Source: UMGS1663 sp046964515 (GTDB taxonomy: Bacteria > Bacillota > Clostridia > TANB77 > CAG-508). From it: a stretch of 64,000 bases of DNA. The stretch covers positions 124,001 through 188,000 of the forward strand of contig JBKUYM010000002.1 of NCBI GenBank assembly GCA_046964515.1, given 5' to 3'. The position numbers and the translations under genes were made by a program. A model generated the notes under the pieces. That model saw nothing but the letters and a program-made list of their open reading frames with translations, was not told where the DNA came from and ran no database searches. Below are positions 1 to 8,348 of the stretch, one piece after another. The stretch's first letter is position 1. Each line of letters opens with the position of its first letter.

Positions 1-944
1 ATACTGAAAATCGAGTAACAGGTGCACAAATAGAAGCTATGACAGATGAAGAATTGAAAGAAGTATGCGAGAAATGTAATCTATTTTCGAAATTGAGTCC
101 TTTCCAAAAACAACGAATCGTAAATTTGTACCAAGAAAATGGTCATACAGTAGGCTATATGGGGGATGGTATTAATGATAGCCCACCACTAAAAGCCTCT
201 GACGTAGGTATTTCAGTAGATACTGCTGTAGATATTGCTAAAGAAACAGCCGATATAATACTTCTTGAAAAAGACTTAAATGTATTAGAAGAAGGTGTAA
301 TAGAGGGGAGAAAAACATTTGCAAATATTTCTAAGTATATTAAAATGGCAACAAGTGGAAATTTTGGAAATATGCTATCTGTTATGATAGCAAGTATTTG
401 TTTACCCTTTTTACCACTTTTACCTCTTCATATCCTTATACAGAATTTATTATGTGATTTTGCACAATTAGGTATGCCATTTGACCATGTAGACGAAGAA
501 TATATACTAAAACCAAAAAAATGGGAAACAAAAAGTATAAAACGATTTATGTTTTCTTTAGGAACTATTAGCTCTATATTAGATGTTGCCTGTTTTGCAG
601 TATTATGGTTTGTATTTCAATTTAACAATATTGAAAAAGAATCCTTATTCCAAAATGGATGGTTTATTTTTGGTATCATTTCACAAACTTTAATTATACA
701 CATGATTAGAACCAATAAAATACCATTTATTCAAAGTAAAGCTTCTAAACAATTAACAATTTCTACATTAGCCATTACCATTATTGCATTAATTATAGGT
801 TTTACAAATTTGTCTACGATATTTGACTTAGCAACATTGCCAATTACTTACTTTTTATGGCTAAGCATTCTTATGGTTGCCTATGCTTGTATCATCCAAT
901 TATATAAAACAATCTATATAAAGAAATACAAAGAATGGTTATAA
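1..944 (+). CDS. mgtA: Magnesium-translocating P-type ATPase, C-terminal part (5' truncated by window edge)
   Basis: The reading frame is open from base 3, so the gene begins outside the window; about 313 codons are visible. Seen: the P-type ATPase hinge motif GDGINDSPPLKASDVGIS (from about nt 162), followed by SADIILLEK-type and VLEEGVIEGRKTFANI segments and then a C-terminal membrane region of about six hydrophobic segments. The segment LPLLPLHILIQNLLCDFAQ and the closing IPFIQSKA stretch closely resemble MgtA/MgtB. Family knowledge: these P3B ATPases import Mg2+ across the cytoplasmic membrane using ATP. The N-terminal actuator domain and the DKTGT phosphorylation site are not in the window. 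The stop codon directly abuts an inverted-repeat element. Family assignment is secure; the exact paralogue is not. Confidence 0.93.
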   Translation, partial: TENRVTGAQIEAMTDEELKEVCEKCNLFSKLSPFQKQRIVNLYQENGHTVGYMGDGINDSPPLKASDVGISVDTAVDIAKETADIILLEKDLNVLEEGVIEGRKTFANISKYIKMATSGNFGNMLSVMIASICLPFLPLLPLHILIQNLLCDFAQLGMPFDHVDEEYILKPKKWETKSIKRFMFSLGTISSILDVACFAVLWFVFQFNNIEKESLFQNGWFIFGIISQTLIIHMIRTNKIPFIQSKASKQLTISTLAITIIALIIGFTNLSTIFDLATLPITYFLWLSILMVAYACIIQLYKTIYIKKYKEWL

Positions 945-1446
945 AGTGTCCTTTGGGGACGTTGATTAAAGGACAAAAGTGTCCATAGGGGACATAGATT
1001 AAATATGACAAAAATATCCCTATGGACTAAAGAGTCTTATTAGTAATTGCTGTTAGGAATATCTTTTATACAAAAAGAAAATAGTAAGGAGAGAATAGAG
1101 CAAAGTATTTCTATTATAGATGAAAATGGAAAACAGTTTTTTTACAGAAGCAAGTTTTGCTTGTTCATAAGATGGAATAGAGACTAATTTCTCAATAAGT
1201 AAAGTATTACTAAAGAAAAACTATATTTAAAGGTAATAATTCAAGGGGAAAGTCCGGCTTAACTCTAGTTAAAAAGTTTTACTATTTAAAGATAAATTAA
1301 AAAATATAAAGAAAGTATCTATTTCAAAAGTGATAGATACCTTTTTTTAATAGAAAAATAAATACAACTGTGAGAAGAAAATAAAATTTAATCAATGTCC
1401 CTAAAGGACATTTTTGTCCTTTAATCAACGTCCCCAAAGGACATTT
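943..1446. mobile_element. MITE-like element with about 62-bp terminal inverted repeats
   Basis: The left arm (943-1004) and right arm (1386-1446) are near-perfect reverse complements. Each arm contains two GTCC(N4-5)GGAC mini-hairpins separated by GATTAAAGGACAAAA-type sequence. The roughly 380 bp between the arms has no credible ORF. The element begins within the mgtA stop codon. Similar GTCC...GGAC palindromes flank REP-associated or IS200-like Y1 transposases in clostridia, but no transposase is present, so a non-autonomous element or remnant is inferred. Confidence 0.6.
1313..1350 (+). terminator. Rho-independent terminator inside the inverted-repeat element
   Basis: The stem GTATCTA / TAGATAC has a 12-nt loop and is followed by CTTTTTTTAA. 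It would stop read-through from mgtA before the 1547 gene. Confidence 0.6.
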
Positions 1447-1546
1447 AGAAAAGTGGAGGAAAGATGTTTTCTATTTTAGAATTCTGTGGTATACTGTGTG
1501 CTAAAGAATAAAAAGGGATGAAAAAAGAGACCAAGGAGGCGAAAAG

Positions 1547-2044
1547 ATGAAGAAAAAAGTGATGATTAGTGCTATCGTATTAATTGTTATTATATTAATG
1601 CTGGTGGGATATTGGGGATTACAAGTGGTATTACACCCCATGCATCAAATTTATACAGATACGCGACAGTTAGCTAGTAAAGAAAATGTATACAATTTAT
1701 ATGTACAAGAACAAAGTATCGAAGATACAACCTATGAGGCTAAGTTAGAGTTAGAAGGAATGGGCATTATATGGAAATATAATGCTATGTCTGATGAAGC
1801 TATGGATGTAAGATATCTTTTGAAAGCTATGCAAGGAAAAGTAAAATTGATTTTAGTAAAAGGAAATGGACAGATACAGACGATTGCAGAGGAAAAGGGA
1901 AAAACAAATTCAGAAACGACGCAAGTGATTAGAATAACTATGGCAAAAGGAGAAAATTTTATAAAAGTAGTAGCAGGTGATTATGCAAAAATAGAAGTAA
2001 AATTAGAAGTACCAAAAGGGGATTTTAGAAAATTAGAAGTTTAA
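1547..2044 (+). CDS. Membrane-anchored extracytoplasmic protein of unknown function
   Basis: 165 aa. The start is fixed by AAGGAGG about 8 nt upstream of ATG. Residues 5-28 form a single hydrophobic helix after a KKK stretch, so this is an uncleaved anchor or signal peptide with no lipobox Cys. The remaining 135 residues are hydrophilic and end in a charged, beta-prone tail (roughly 115-165) similar in feel to small clostridial DUF-type envelope proteins, but no family is recognised. A plausible TATACT -10 box lies at 1490-1495. The gene ends 72 nt before a fused ABC exporter, so an accessory or partner role for that transporter is possible but only inferred from position. Confidence 0.75.
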   Translation: MKKKVMISAIVLIVIILMLVGYWGLQVVLHPMHQIYTDTRQLASKENVYNLYVQEQSIEDTTYEAKLELEGMGIIWKYNAMSDEAMDVRYLLKAMQGKVKLILVKGNGQIQTIAEEKGKTNSETTQVIRITMAKGENFIKVVAGDYAKIEVKLEVPKGDFRKLEV

Positions 2045-2116
2045 TTTCAAAATAAGTATTTCTGAACAAGAAAAGTCATAAAATAAAAGGGGAAATTTAT
2101 AAAAAGTGAGGAAAGT

Positions 2117-4429
2117 ATGTTACAAGTAAAAGAAATTAGTAAAAGTTATCAGACAACAGGTTTTGTACAAAAAGCACTAGACAATGTTAGTATTTCATTC
2201 AGAAAAAGCGAGTTCGTAGCTATATTAGGACCAAGTGGAAGTGGAAAATCTACTTTATTGAATATCATTGGTGGTTTGGACCAATATGATACAGGAGATT
2301 TAATTATTAATGGGAAATCTACAAAAGATTTTAAAGATAAAGAGTGGGATGCCTATCGTAATAATAGTGTAGGTTTTATTTTTCAAAATTATAATTTGAT
2401 TAATCACATTAGTATATTAGATAATGTAGAAATGGCAATGACTTTAAGTGGCGTGTCTGCAAAAGAAAGAAAACAAAGGGCTACAAAAGCGTTAGAGCAA
2501 GTAGGACTTAAAGAACATTTACATAAAAAACCAAATCAAATGTCTGGAGGACAAATGCAAAGAGTAGCTATTGCAAGGGCTTTAGTAAATAATCCAGATA
2601 TTATTATGGCGGATGAACCAACAGGTGCTTTAGATACAAAAACAAGTGTGCAAATTATGGAACTTATTAAAGAAATTGCACAAGATAAATTGGTGATTAT
2701 GGTTACGCATAATCCAGAATTAGCCAAGGAATATGCAAGTCGTATTATCGAAATACGTGATGGGAAAGTAATGGAAGATTCTAATCCGATTAGAGAAGAA
2801 GAAAAAGAAAAAGGGGATTATCGTTTGGTAAAAACTTCGATGAGTTTCTTTTCTGCATTAAAGCTTTCTTTTAATAATATCAAGACTAAAAAAGGAAGAA
2901 CGTTGCTAACAGCATTTGCTTCTAGTATTGGTATTATAGGAATTGCTTTAATTTTATCTTTATCTAATGGATTTAAAATTCAAATAGATCAATTTGAAAG
3001 AAATACCTTATCCCAAATGCCCATTACAGTATCAGCACAGGCAATGAAAATGAGTCAAGAAGATATGATGAAAATGGCAACAAGCGATTCTGGAGAAGAA
3101 AAGGAGACTTATCCAGATGCTAAGGAAGTATATCCTTTAAAACAAATGCAAGAGATGATACATCAAAATCATATTACAACAGATTATAAAGAATATATAG
3201 ATAAGATTGATGCTAATTGGATAGGTGGCGTAAGCTATATGAGAGCTACAAAATTAAACATTTTAGCAAAAGTAGACGGAAAAACAAAATTATTAGAAAA
3301 TGATAATCTATTCTTTCCACTACCAGAACAAATCGATTCTACACAAAAAGATTCTATTATTACAGATAATTTTGAATTGATTTATGGAAATATGCCAAAT
3401 CAAAAAGAAGATTTATTACTATTGGTAGATGAAAGAAATCGTGTAGATAGTCGTATATTAGAGGCTCTTGGTTATCAAAATCAACAAGCAATTTCTTTTG
3501 AAGAGTTATTAGGAAAAGAATTTAAATTGGTATTAAATGATGATTTATATCAAAAAGTTGGAAATTATTTTACATTAAATACTGATTATGATGATTTGTA
3601 TCAAGCTGAAGAAACAATTACTTTGAAGGTAAGTGGTATTATTAGAGGAAAAAAAGATAATGAATTTGCCAAATTAAGTGGAAATGGATTTTCTTATACA
3701 GAAAAATTGATGCAATATGTGATAGAACAAAACGAAAATTCTCAAGTTGTAAAGGCACAAGTAGAAGCAAATTATAATGTATTAACTGGAGAAAAGTTTG
3801 ATTTAGAGACACTAGAGGGCCAAAAAACGAAGCAAACCATATTAGCTTATTTAGGAAAAGATGAAGCACCAAGTGCTATTCAGATTTATCCAAAGAATTT
3901 TGATACAAAAGATAAAATCATAGAATATTTGGATGCGTATAATGAAGAAAAAGTTGAAGACGAGAAGGTTCTATATACAGATTATGCTAAAACAATAACT
4001 GCTTTATCTGGCAATATTATGGATGCTATTACCATTGTGCTAATTGCCTTTTCTGCCATTTCTTTAGTAGTATCTTCTATTATGATAGGTATTATTACTT
4101 ACATCTCTGTATTGGAAAGAACGAAAGAAATTGGTATTTTAAGAGCAATTGGTGCTAGAAAAAAAGATATTACAAGAGTGTTTGATGCAGAAACATTTAT
4201 CATAGGTGTATGTTCAGGATTACTAGCCATAGGTATTGCTTGGCTATTAACGATACCAATTAATCAAGTTATTGAAAGTTTAACAGATTTACCAAATGTA
4301 GCACAGTTAAATCCAATGCATGCTATTGTTTTAATTATCATTAGTGTAATACTAACATTAATTGGTGGTTTTATACCAGCAAAGATGGCAGCCAAAAAAG
4401 ATCCAGTAGATGCCTTAAGAACGGAATAA
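2117..4429 (+). CDS. ABC transporter with fused ATP-binding and MacB/FtsX-type permease domains
   Basis: 770 aa. The N-terminal ATPase domain (about 1-215) has Walker A GPSGSGKST (38-46), signature MSGGQMQRV (142-150), Walker B IIMADEPTG (162-170) and the H-loop His198. A first transmembrane helix follows at about 262-285, then a large extracytoplasmic domain (about 290-630). A C-terminal FtsX domain has three helices and the typical LERTKEIGILRAIGAR motif. This is the MacB/LolD-type mechanotransmission architecture in one polypeptide. Such proteins act as dimers and export peptides or lipids, or drive envelope processes; the substrate cannot be read here. The upstream 165-aa membrane protein is a candidate partner. 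Confidence 0.93.
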   Translation: MLQVKEISKSYQTTGFVQKALDNVSISFRKSEFVAILGPSGSGKSTLLNIIGGLDQYDTGDLIINGKSTKDFKDKEWDAYRNNSVGFIFQNYNLINHISILDNVEMAMTLSGVSAKERKQRATKALEQVGLKEHLHKKPNQMSGGQMQRVAIARALVNNPDIIMADEPTGALDTKTSVQIMELIKEIAQDKLVIMVTHNPELAKEYASRIIEIRDGKVMEDSNPIREEEKEKGDYRLVKTSMSFFSALKLSFNNIKTKKGRTLLTAFASSIGIIGIALILSLSNGFKIQIDQFERNTLSQMPITVSAQAMKMSQEDMMKMATSDSGEEKETYPDAKEVYPLKQMQEMIHQNHITTDYKEYIDKIDANWIGGVSYMRATKLNILAKVDGKTKLLENDNLFFPLPEQIDSTQKDSIITDNFELIYGNMPNQKEDLLLLVDERNRVDSRILEALGYQNQQAISFEELLGKEFKLVLNDDLYQKVGNYFTLNTDYDDLYQAEETITLKVSGIIRGKKDNEFAKLSGNGFSYTEKLMQYVIEQNENSQVVKAQVEANYNVLTGEKFDLETLEGQKTKQTILAYLGKDEAPSAIQIYPKNFDTKDKIIEYLDAYNEEKVEDEKVLYTDYAKTITALSGNIMDAITIVLIAFSAISLVVSSIMIGIITYISVLERTKEIGILRAIGARKKDITRVFDAETFIIGVCSGLLAIGIAWLLTIPINQVIESLTDLPNVAQLNPMHAIVLIIISVILTLIGGFIPAKMAAKKDPVDALRTE

Positions 4430-4474
4430 TAAATTTAAAGAAATTTTCTTTTTTTTCATTAGCAAGGAGGAAAC

Positions 4475-4654
4475 ATGGAAAAATATAAATGTACAAAATG
4501 TGGCTATATTTATGATGAAGTATGCACAGATAAAAAGTGGGAAAAAATACCAGAAGATTGGTGCTGTCCGCTATGCCATTATCCTAAAAAAGGATTTATA
4601 CTAGTAGAAGATGATTTGGGAGCAATAGAAGAAGTTAGACTTTTATTTGAATAA
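4475..4654 (+). CDS. Rubredoxin-like small iron protein
   Basis: 59 aa, preceded by AGCAAGGAGGAAAC. Two Cys pairs fit the rubredoxin Fe(Cys)4 site: CTKCGYIYD (C6, C9) and PEDWCCPLC (C31, C34). The linker between the pairs is shorter than in standard rubredoxins (about 52-54 aa), and extra cysteines (C17, C30) are present. Family knowledge: rubredoxins are cytoplasmic one-electron carriers, often in oxygen or peroxide detoxification in anaerobes. An alternative is a rubredoxin-type zinc-ribbon. It lies 45 nt after the ABC exporter and may be co-transcribed. Confidence 0.8.
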   Translation: MEKYKCTKCGYIYDEVCTDKKWEKIPEDWCCPLCHYPKKGFILVEDDLGAIEEVRLLFE

Positions 4655-4667
4655 GAAGAAATAGTAT

Positions 4668-4718
4668 AAAAATGAAAAGTAGAAGCTATAACAAAATATA
4701 GCTTCTACTTTTCATTTT
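4668..4718. terminator. Bidirectional terminator between convergent genes
   Basis: A long perfect stem, with arms AGTAGAAGCTATA and TATAGCTTCTACT, is flanked by A-rich and T-rich tracts. It serves both the rubredoxin gene and the convergent gene on the minus strand. Confidence 0.85.
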
Positions 4719-4720
4719 TA

Positions 4721-5359
4721 TTAATAAGGTGCAACAATGGCATTAGCAATATCAGGTTTAACAATATTATTGTCAGTTACATTATCAAATGTGTAATTGT
4801 AATCTGTAATAATAGTAGAGTGGTGAGTTTTATATTCTTGTAAATTTAAAGTACGAATAGTTAGCCCTGTTTCTATATCTATCCAATAACGGACTTGCTG
4901 GATAACGAAAGAGTAACAATCTTTTTCATTGCATTTTTCTCTAGTAATATTTTGCATAGCTAGGGGAAATAAATTTTGATTTTGTAAATCATTGCTTAGA
5001 CAAAGTAAACCAAAAGGCTCTTCTGTAGATTTAACTACAGAAACAGCATCACGCGTATATACACTAATAGAAGAATCTTTATCTTTATATACACAAATAG
5101 AAGATGGTAACTGATTAGAAGCTGTGTAGTAAGTAGTATGTGTATTAGTGTATTTGTCTTTCATGTGATAAGATTCTACAATAGAATAGGTAGTATCCGC
5201 ATAGGAAGTACAGTGTATGGTGTAATTTTCTATGTTACTAGTTTTTATTGCCTTAGCATTTAAACTGTTTAGAATGATTACATTTCTTGCATAGTAAAAC
5301 AAAAAGACTATTAAAATAGTAAATAAAATACCTAATAAAAATGAAACTGATTTTTTCAT
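4721..5359 (-). CDS. Membrane-anchored extracytoplasmic protein of unknown function
   Basis: 212 aa. The start is supported by AAGGGAGGTTATT before ATG. A hydrophobic segment at residues 5-27 precedes a Ser/Thr/Tyr-rich extracytoplasmic domain. The middle part, with RYWIDIETGLTIRTLN, has the rhythm of outer-membrane-lipoprotein-carrier or LolA-like beta folds such as those in sporulation lipoproteins, but this is impression only. There are no catalytic motifs. It is transcribed alone, convergent with the rubredoxin gene and divergent from the deacetylase pseudogene. Confidence 0.75.
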   Translation of the reverse strand: MKKSVSFLLGILFTILIVFLFYYARNVIILNSLNAKAIKTSNIENYTIHCTSYADTTYSIVESYHMKDKYTNTHTTYYTASNQLPSSICVYKDKDSSISVYTRDAVSVVKSTEEPFGLLCLSNDLQNQNLFPLAMQNITREKCNEKDCYSFVIQQVRYWIDIETGLTIRTLNLQEYKTHHSTIITDYNYTFDNVTDNNIVKPDIANAIVAPY

Positions 5360-5408
5360 AATAACCTCCCTTTTAGAAAATAACGAATATTCTCTTACTA
5401 AGTAAAAA

Positions 5409-5436
5409 ATACTATAGTATCATATGCTTAAGTCAA
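5409..5436 (-). promoter_or_regulatory. Probable sigma-A promoter of the 4721-5359 gene
   Basis: On the minus strand, TTGACT, a 16-bp spacer and TAGTAT lie about 50 nt upstream of the start codon. Confidence 0.5.
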
Positions 5437-5606
5437 TAGTTTAGCTTAACTACAGTATATAGAAAAAGACTCAATAAGTCAATAAATAAATTACAGCTTT
5501 TTCCAACAAATTTCAATAAAAAATACGAATTAAAAAAGTAAAGTACATGGAATAAATAAGATATAGAAAACATATACATACAATAGTTTATCTTAGGAGG
5601 TTTTCC

Positions 5607-6382
5607 ATGTTTATTGTATTTAATAAATCTAAAATAAAAACGTATTTGCTCTCTTTAGTAACAGTTATTATTTTATTTGCTATGGCTTTTGCTTTAACAG
5701 GTAATATAGATGTGATAGAGACATCTGCTTCTACAAAAGATTTACCTATTTATAATGTATATATGCAAGATAAAAAAGTAGCTTTTACCATGAATTGTGC
5801 ATGGCGGAGCAGAGGATATAGATAGTATTCTAGATACATTATCTAAATATAAAATACATATTACTTTTTTTGTAGTAGGTGATTTTGTACAAAAGAATCC
5901 AGAAGCGGTGAAAAAGATGGCAGCAGCAGGACATGAAATACGGTAATCATTCGAATGAACATCCTCATGTTAATCAATTATCTTTAGAAAAAAATATAGA
6001 ACAAATACAAGAATGTAGTAAAAAAATAGAAGAAATCACAGGGAAAAAGACAACACTTTATAGAGGTCCTTATGGAGAATATAATGATACGGTTTTAAAA
6101 GCTGCTAAATCACAAGCACATACAGCAATACAATGGAATTTAGATACTTTAGACTATACTGGTTTAACAGGAGAAGAAATGTGGAAACGATTAGAAAAAA
6201 AATTACAACCGGGTAGTATCATTTTAAGTCATAATGGAACAAAGCATACAGCTGATAGTTTAGATGGTTTATTACATCATATTATAGATGAAAAAGGCTA
6301 TCAAATTGTAACCGTGTCAGAATTAATTTATAAAGAAAATTATATAATAGATAGTAATGGAACACAAAGAATTGGTCAATAA
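5607..6382 (+). pseudogene. PdaB-like polysaccharide deacetylase (CE4), broken by two +1 insertions
   Basis: Removing one extra C at 5805 and one at 5941 restores a single 257-codon frame from the ATG at 5607 (after TTAGGAGG) to 6382. The product has an N-terminal membrane anchor (about 10-32) and a NodB/CE4 domain with GNHSNEHPH, a PYGEYN motif and a LSHNGTKH motif. Overall it resembles sporulation deacetylases of the PdaB/YlxY type, which act on cell-wall sugars outside the membrane. Two further signs suggest decay or a changed function: the motif-1 Asp (TFD) reads TMN, and RPPYG reads RGPYG. As it stands, translation stops at 5825. Sequencing error is the alternative for the insertions but would not explain the motif changes. 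Confidence 0.8.
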
Positions 6383-6465
6383 AATTATTTATAAAGTTAA
6401 GTATAAAACTTATATAAAGCGGGAATGATAGAGATAAAGAAAATGCTATTTTTAGGAGAAAAACA

Positions 6466-6957
6466 ATGCCATTTATTGGGATAATCGTAGAAGAGGCTAA
6501 TGAAAACTGGATGAAAAAGAGATTAAAAGAGGTTTTACAGGTTAGTGAATCATCAATTTTATTTATTAAAGAGAAAAGTATAGATAATATTAAAAATATA
6601 AAATTTGAAACGGTTCTTTTAGCAAGAGAATTTAAAAATATTGATGCTTTAAAAAAATTGTTGGAAAGTACGAAATACTTAATTGTAAATTCTGATATTA
6701 CTAATAATTTAAGTATATTAGATAATTTGGAATTAACAGTGATTACTTATGGTTTCAATTCAAAAGCAACAATAACAACGTCTTCTGTAACAGAAGATAG
6801 ACTATTATTATGTGTGCAAAGAAATATAAAAGATATAAAACAACATATAATAGAAGCACAAGAAATTCCTATTGAAATAGAAGCTAATTTAGAAAAACAA
6901 GTAAGTAATGTAATGGGAATTGCCACCGTTTTATTATTATATGAAAAAATAATATAG
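6466..6957 (+). CDS. Hypothetical cytosolic protein
   Basis: 163 aa. The start follows TTAGGAGAAAAACA. No signal peptide or membrane segment. The sequence is alternating beta/alpha, with a central VITYGFNSKATITTSS stretch reminiscent of the nucleotide-binding or Rossmann-like parts of Mur-ligase-type proteins. There is no P-loop (GxxGKT), so catalytic Mur ligase activity is not claimed. The last 20 residues are hydrophobic (VMGIATVLLLYEKII). It stands between the deacetylase pseudogene and ssb. I do not recognise the family. Confidence 0.7.
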   Translation: MPFIGIIVEEANENWMKKRLKEVLQVSESSILFIKEKSIDNIKNIKFETVLLAREFKNIDALKKLLESTKYLIVNSDITNNLSILDNLELTVITYGFNSKATITTSSVTEDRLLLCVQRNIKDIKQHIIEAQEIPIEIEANLEKQVSNVMGIATVLLLYEKII

Positions 6958-7027
6958 TTAGAATTCTGTCAAATACAGTCGAAATAAGGAAAAAATGGAT
7001 AAATTTTAGAAAAAATAACATTTTATG

Positions 7028-7056
7028 TAGACAAAACCAAAAAAAGGTAGTATAAT
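7028..7056 (+). promoter_or_regulatory. Sigma-A-type promoter of the ssb-like gene
   Basis: TAGACA and TATAAT are separated by 17 bp, about 85 nt upstream of the TTG start. The spacer contains AAACC and GGTAG, a faint echo of the element in the pilin-like promoters. Confidence 0.65.
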
Positions 7057-7141
7057 AGATTTTGTAAGAAAAAATATTCTAAAAGAAAAACTAGATGAAT
7101 AGAATACAGTAGATAAACAAAAGTAAGGGGAGGAAATCAAA

Positions 7142-7846
7142 TTGAATACAAATTATTCAGAGAATAACCAATTAGTGTTAGTTGGAAGAGTCACTAGTGA
7201 TAAAAGATTTAGTCATGAGATTTATGGGGAGAAGTTTTACATATTTGACTTAAGCGTACCGCGTTTAAGTGGAAATGCAGATATTATACCAATTACTATC
7301 TCAGAAAGATTGTTATTAGAAGAAGATTTAGTACCAGGAAAAAATGTGATTATTGAAGGACAATTTAGATCATATAATAGTTATGAAAATGAGAAGAACA
7401 GATTAGTATTAACCGTGTTTGCTAAGGAAATTAAATTTGCAGAAAATCAAGAAGAAGAATTTAGACCAAGTAAAGAAAATACTTCTAATGAAGTAACTTT
7501 AGATGGGTATATTTGTAAAAAACCAATCTATAGAAAAACACCATTTGGAAGAGAAATATCAGATATTTTATTAGCAGTCAATAGAGCCTATAACAAATCA
7601 GATTATATTCCTTGCATTGCATGGGGACGTAATGCTAGATTCTGTGAGAATGTACCAGTTGGCACAGAAGTTAGAATTATAGGAAGGGTACAATCTAGAC
7701 AATATGAGAAAAAACATGAAGATGGTACAGCAGAAATAAGGGTAGCTTATGAAGTTTCTGTGGCTAGTTTAGAAGTTATTAATCAAGAAGACCATCCTAT
7801 ACAAAGTGAAAATGAAGAAGTAGAAGAAAATAAAAGAGCTATATAG
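7142..7846 (+). CDS. Single-stranded DNA-binding protein with two OB folds
   Basis: 234 aa, starting at TTG after GGGGAGGAAATCAAA; no better in-frame ATG has a ribosome binding site. Two SSB-type OB domains are visible. The first (about 5-105) has LVGRVTSDKRF and a VIIEGQFRSY strand. The second (about 117-215) has the more typical order: TLDGYICKKPIYRKTPFGRE, YIPCIAWGRNA, GTEVRIIGRVQSRQY. The tail is acidic (EENEEVEEN) but lacks the DDDIPF-type SSB tip. Role by family: binding single-stranded DNA in replication or repair. Because of the tandem domains it may be a clostridial SSB paralogue rather than the main SSB. Confidence 0.85.
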   Translation: MNTNYSENNQLVLVGRVTSDKRFSHEIYGEKFYIFDLSVPRLSGNADIIPITISERLLLEEDLVPGKNVIIEGQFRSYNSYENEKNRLVLTVFAKEIKFAENQEEEFRPSKENTSNEVTLDGYICKKPIYRKTPFGREISDILLAVNRAYNKSDYIPCIAWGRNARFCENVPVGTEVRIIGRVQSRQYEKKHEDGTAEIRVAYEVSVASLEVINQEDHPIQSENEEVEENKRAI

Positions 7847-7857
7847 ATAAAAATAAA

Positions 7858-7892
7858 ACAACTTAAATTCAATTTAAGTTGTTTTATTTTTT
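7858..7892. terminator. Bidirectional terminator between convergent genes
   Basis: The inverted repeat ACAACTTAAA / TTTAAGTTGT is followed by TTTTATTTTTT, between ssb and the 52-aa gene on the minus strand. Confidence 0.75.
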
Positions 7893-8042
7893 CTCTTCAG
7901 GAATAATAATTTTCTTTTTATCATGTTCTTCTTTAGGTTTTTCAATATCAATATGATCATATAAAGGAGAAATATTTAAATCCTTTAAATCCTTATCATC
8001 GCCATTTACAATCTCTATTTTTTGTGGTTCTTTTTCTTCCAT
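7884..8042 (-). CDS. Small charged protein of unknown function
   Basis: 52 aa, with AAGGATGGTGG just before ATG. The sequence is very hydrophilic, rich in Glu, Lys and Asp, with a short LKDLNISPLYDHI core. It ends in a Lys/Glu stretch and has no membrane segment or metal motif. It converges on the ssb-like gene. No family recognised; coding status rests on the ribosome binding site and codon use. Confidence 0.55.
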   Translation of the reverse strand: MEEKEPQKIEIVNGDDKDLKDLNISPLYDHIDIEKPKEEHDKKKIIIPEEKK

Positions 8043-8262
8043 GATTTCCACCATCCTTTTTTATCTATTTTTATCCTATCATATTCCCCAAAAAAGTGCA
8101 ATAAAAAGTAATAAAAATATAAAATAATCTTGAAAATATTGGAAAATACTAAAGATGTAAAATAAGTTATGTTATTTTCTATACAGATAAGTTAGATAAA
8201 ATAATTAAAATAAAGAAAATAAGCAGATACAATAATGGAGAAAATAAAAGTAACTAAAAATA

Positions 8263-8291
8263 TTGACTTTAACCAAAAGGTAATATAAAAT
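8263..8291 (+). promoter_or_regulatory. Promoter with conserved spacer palindrome, upstream of pilin-like gene
   Basis: TTGACT (8263-8268), a 17-bp spacer and TAAAAT (8286-8291). The spacer carries TTAACCAAAAGGTAATA, an imperfect inverted repeat (TTaACC / GGTAA). The same block recurs at 27796 and 46128, each time upstream of a pilin-like gene. The remaining 8043-8348 intergenic DNA is AT-rich with nothing else recognised. Confidence 0.7.
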
Positions 8292-8348
8292 GAAAAAAAT
8301 GTTTAAAACTAGAAAATTTGGAAAACATAAGAAAAGAGGAGAGAAAAT

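Noticed and set aside
1249..1262. GGGGAAAGTCCGG resembles part of conserved region I of RNase P RNA
   Set aside because: The other conserved blocks (ACAGAA, AGATAA at proper spacing and the P4 partner) are not found around it, and it lies inside the inverted-repeat element; treated as chance.
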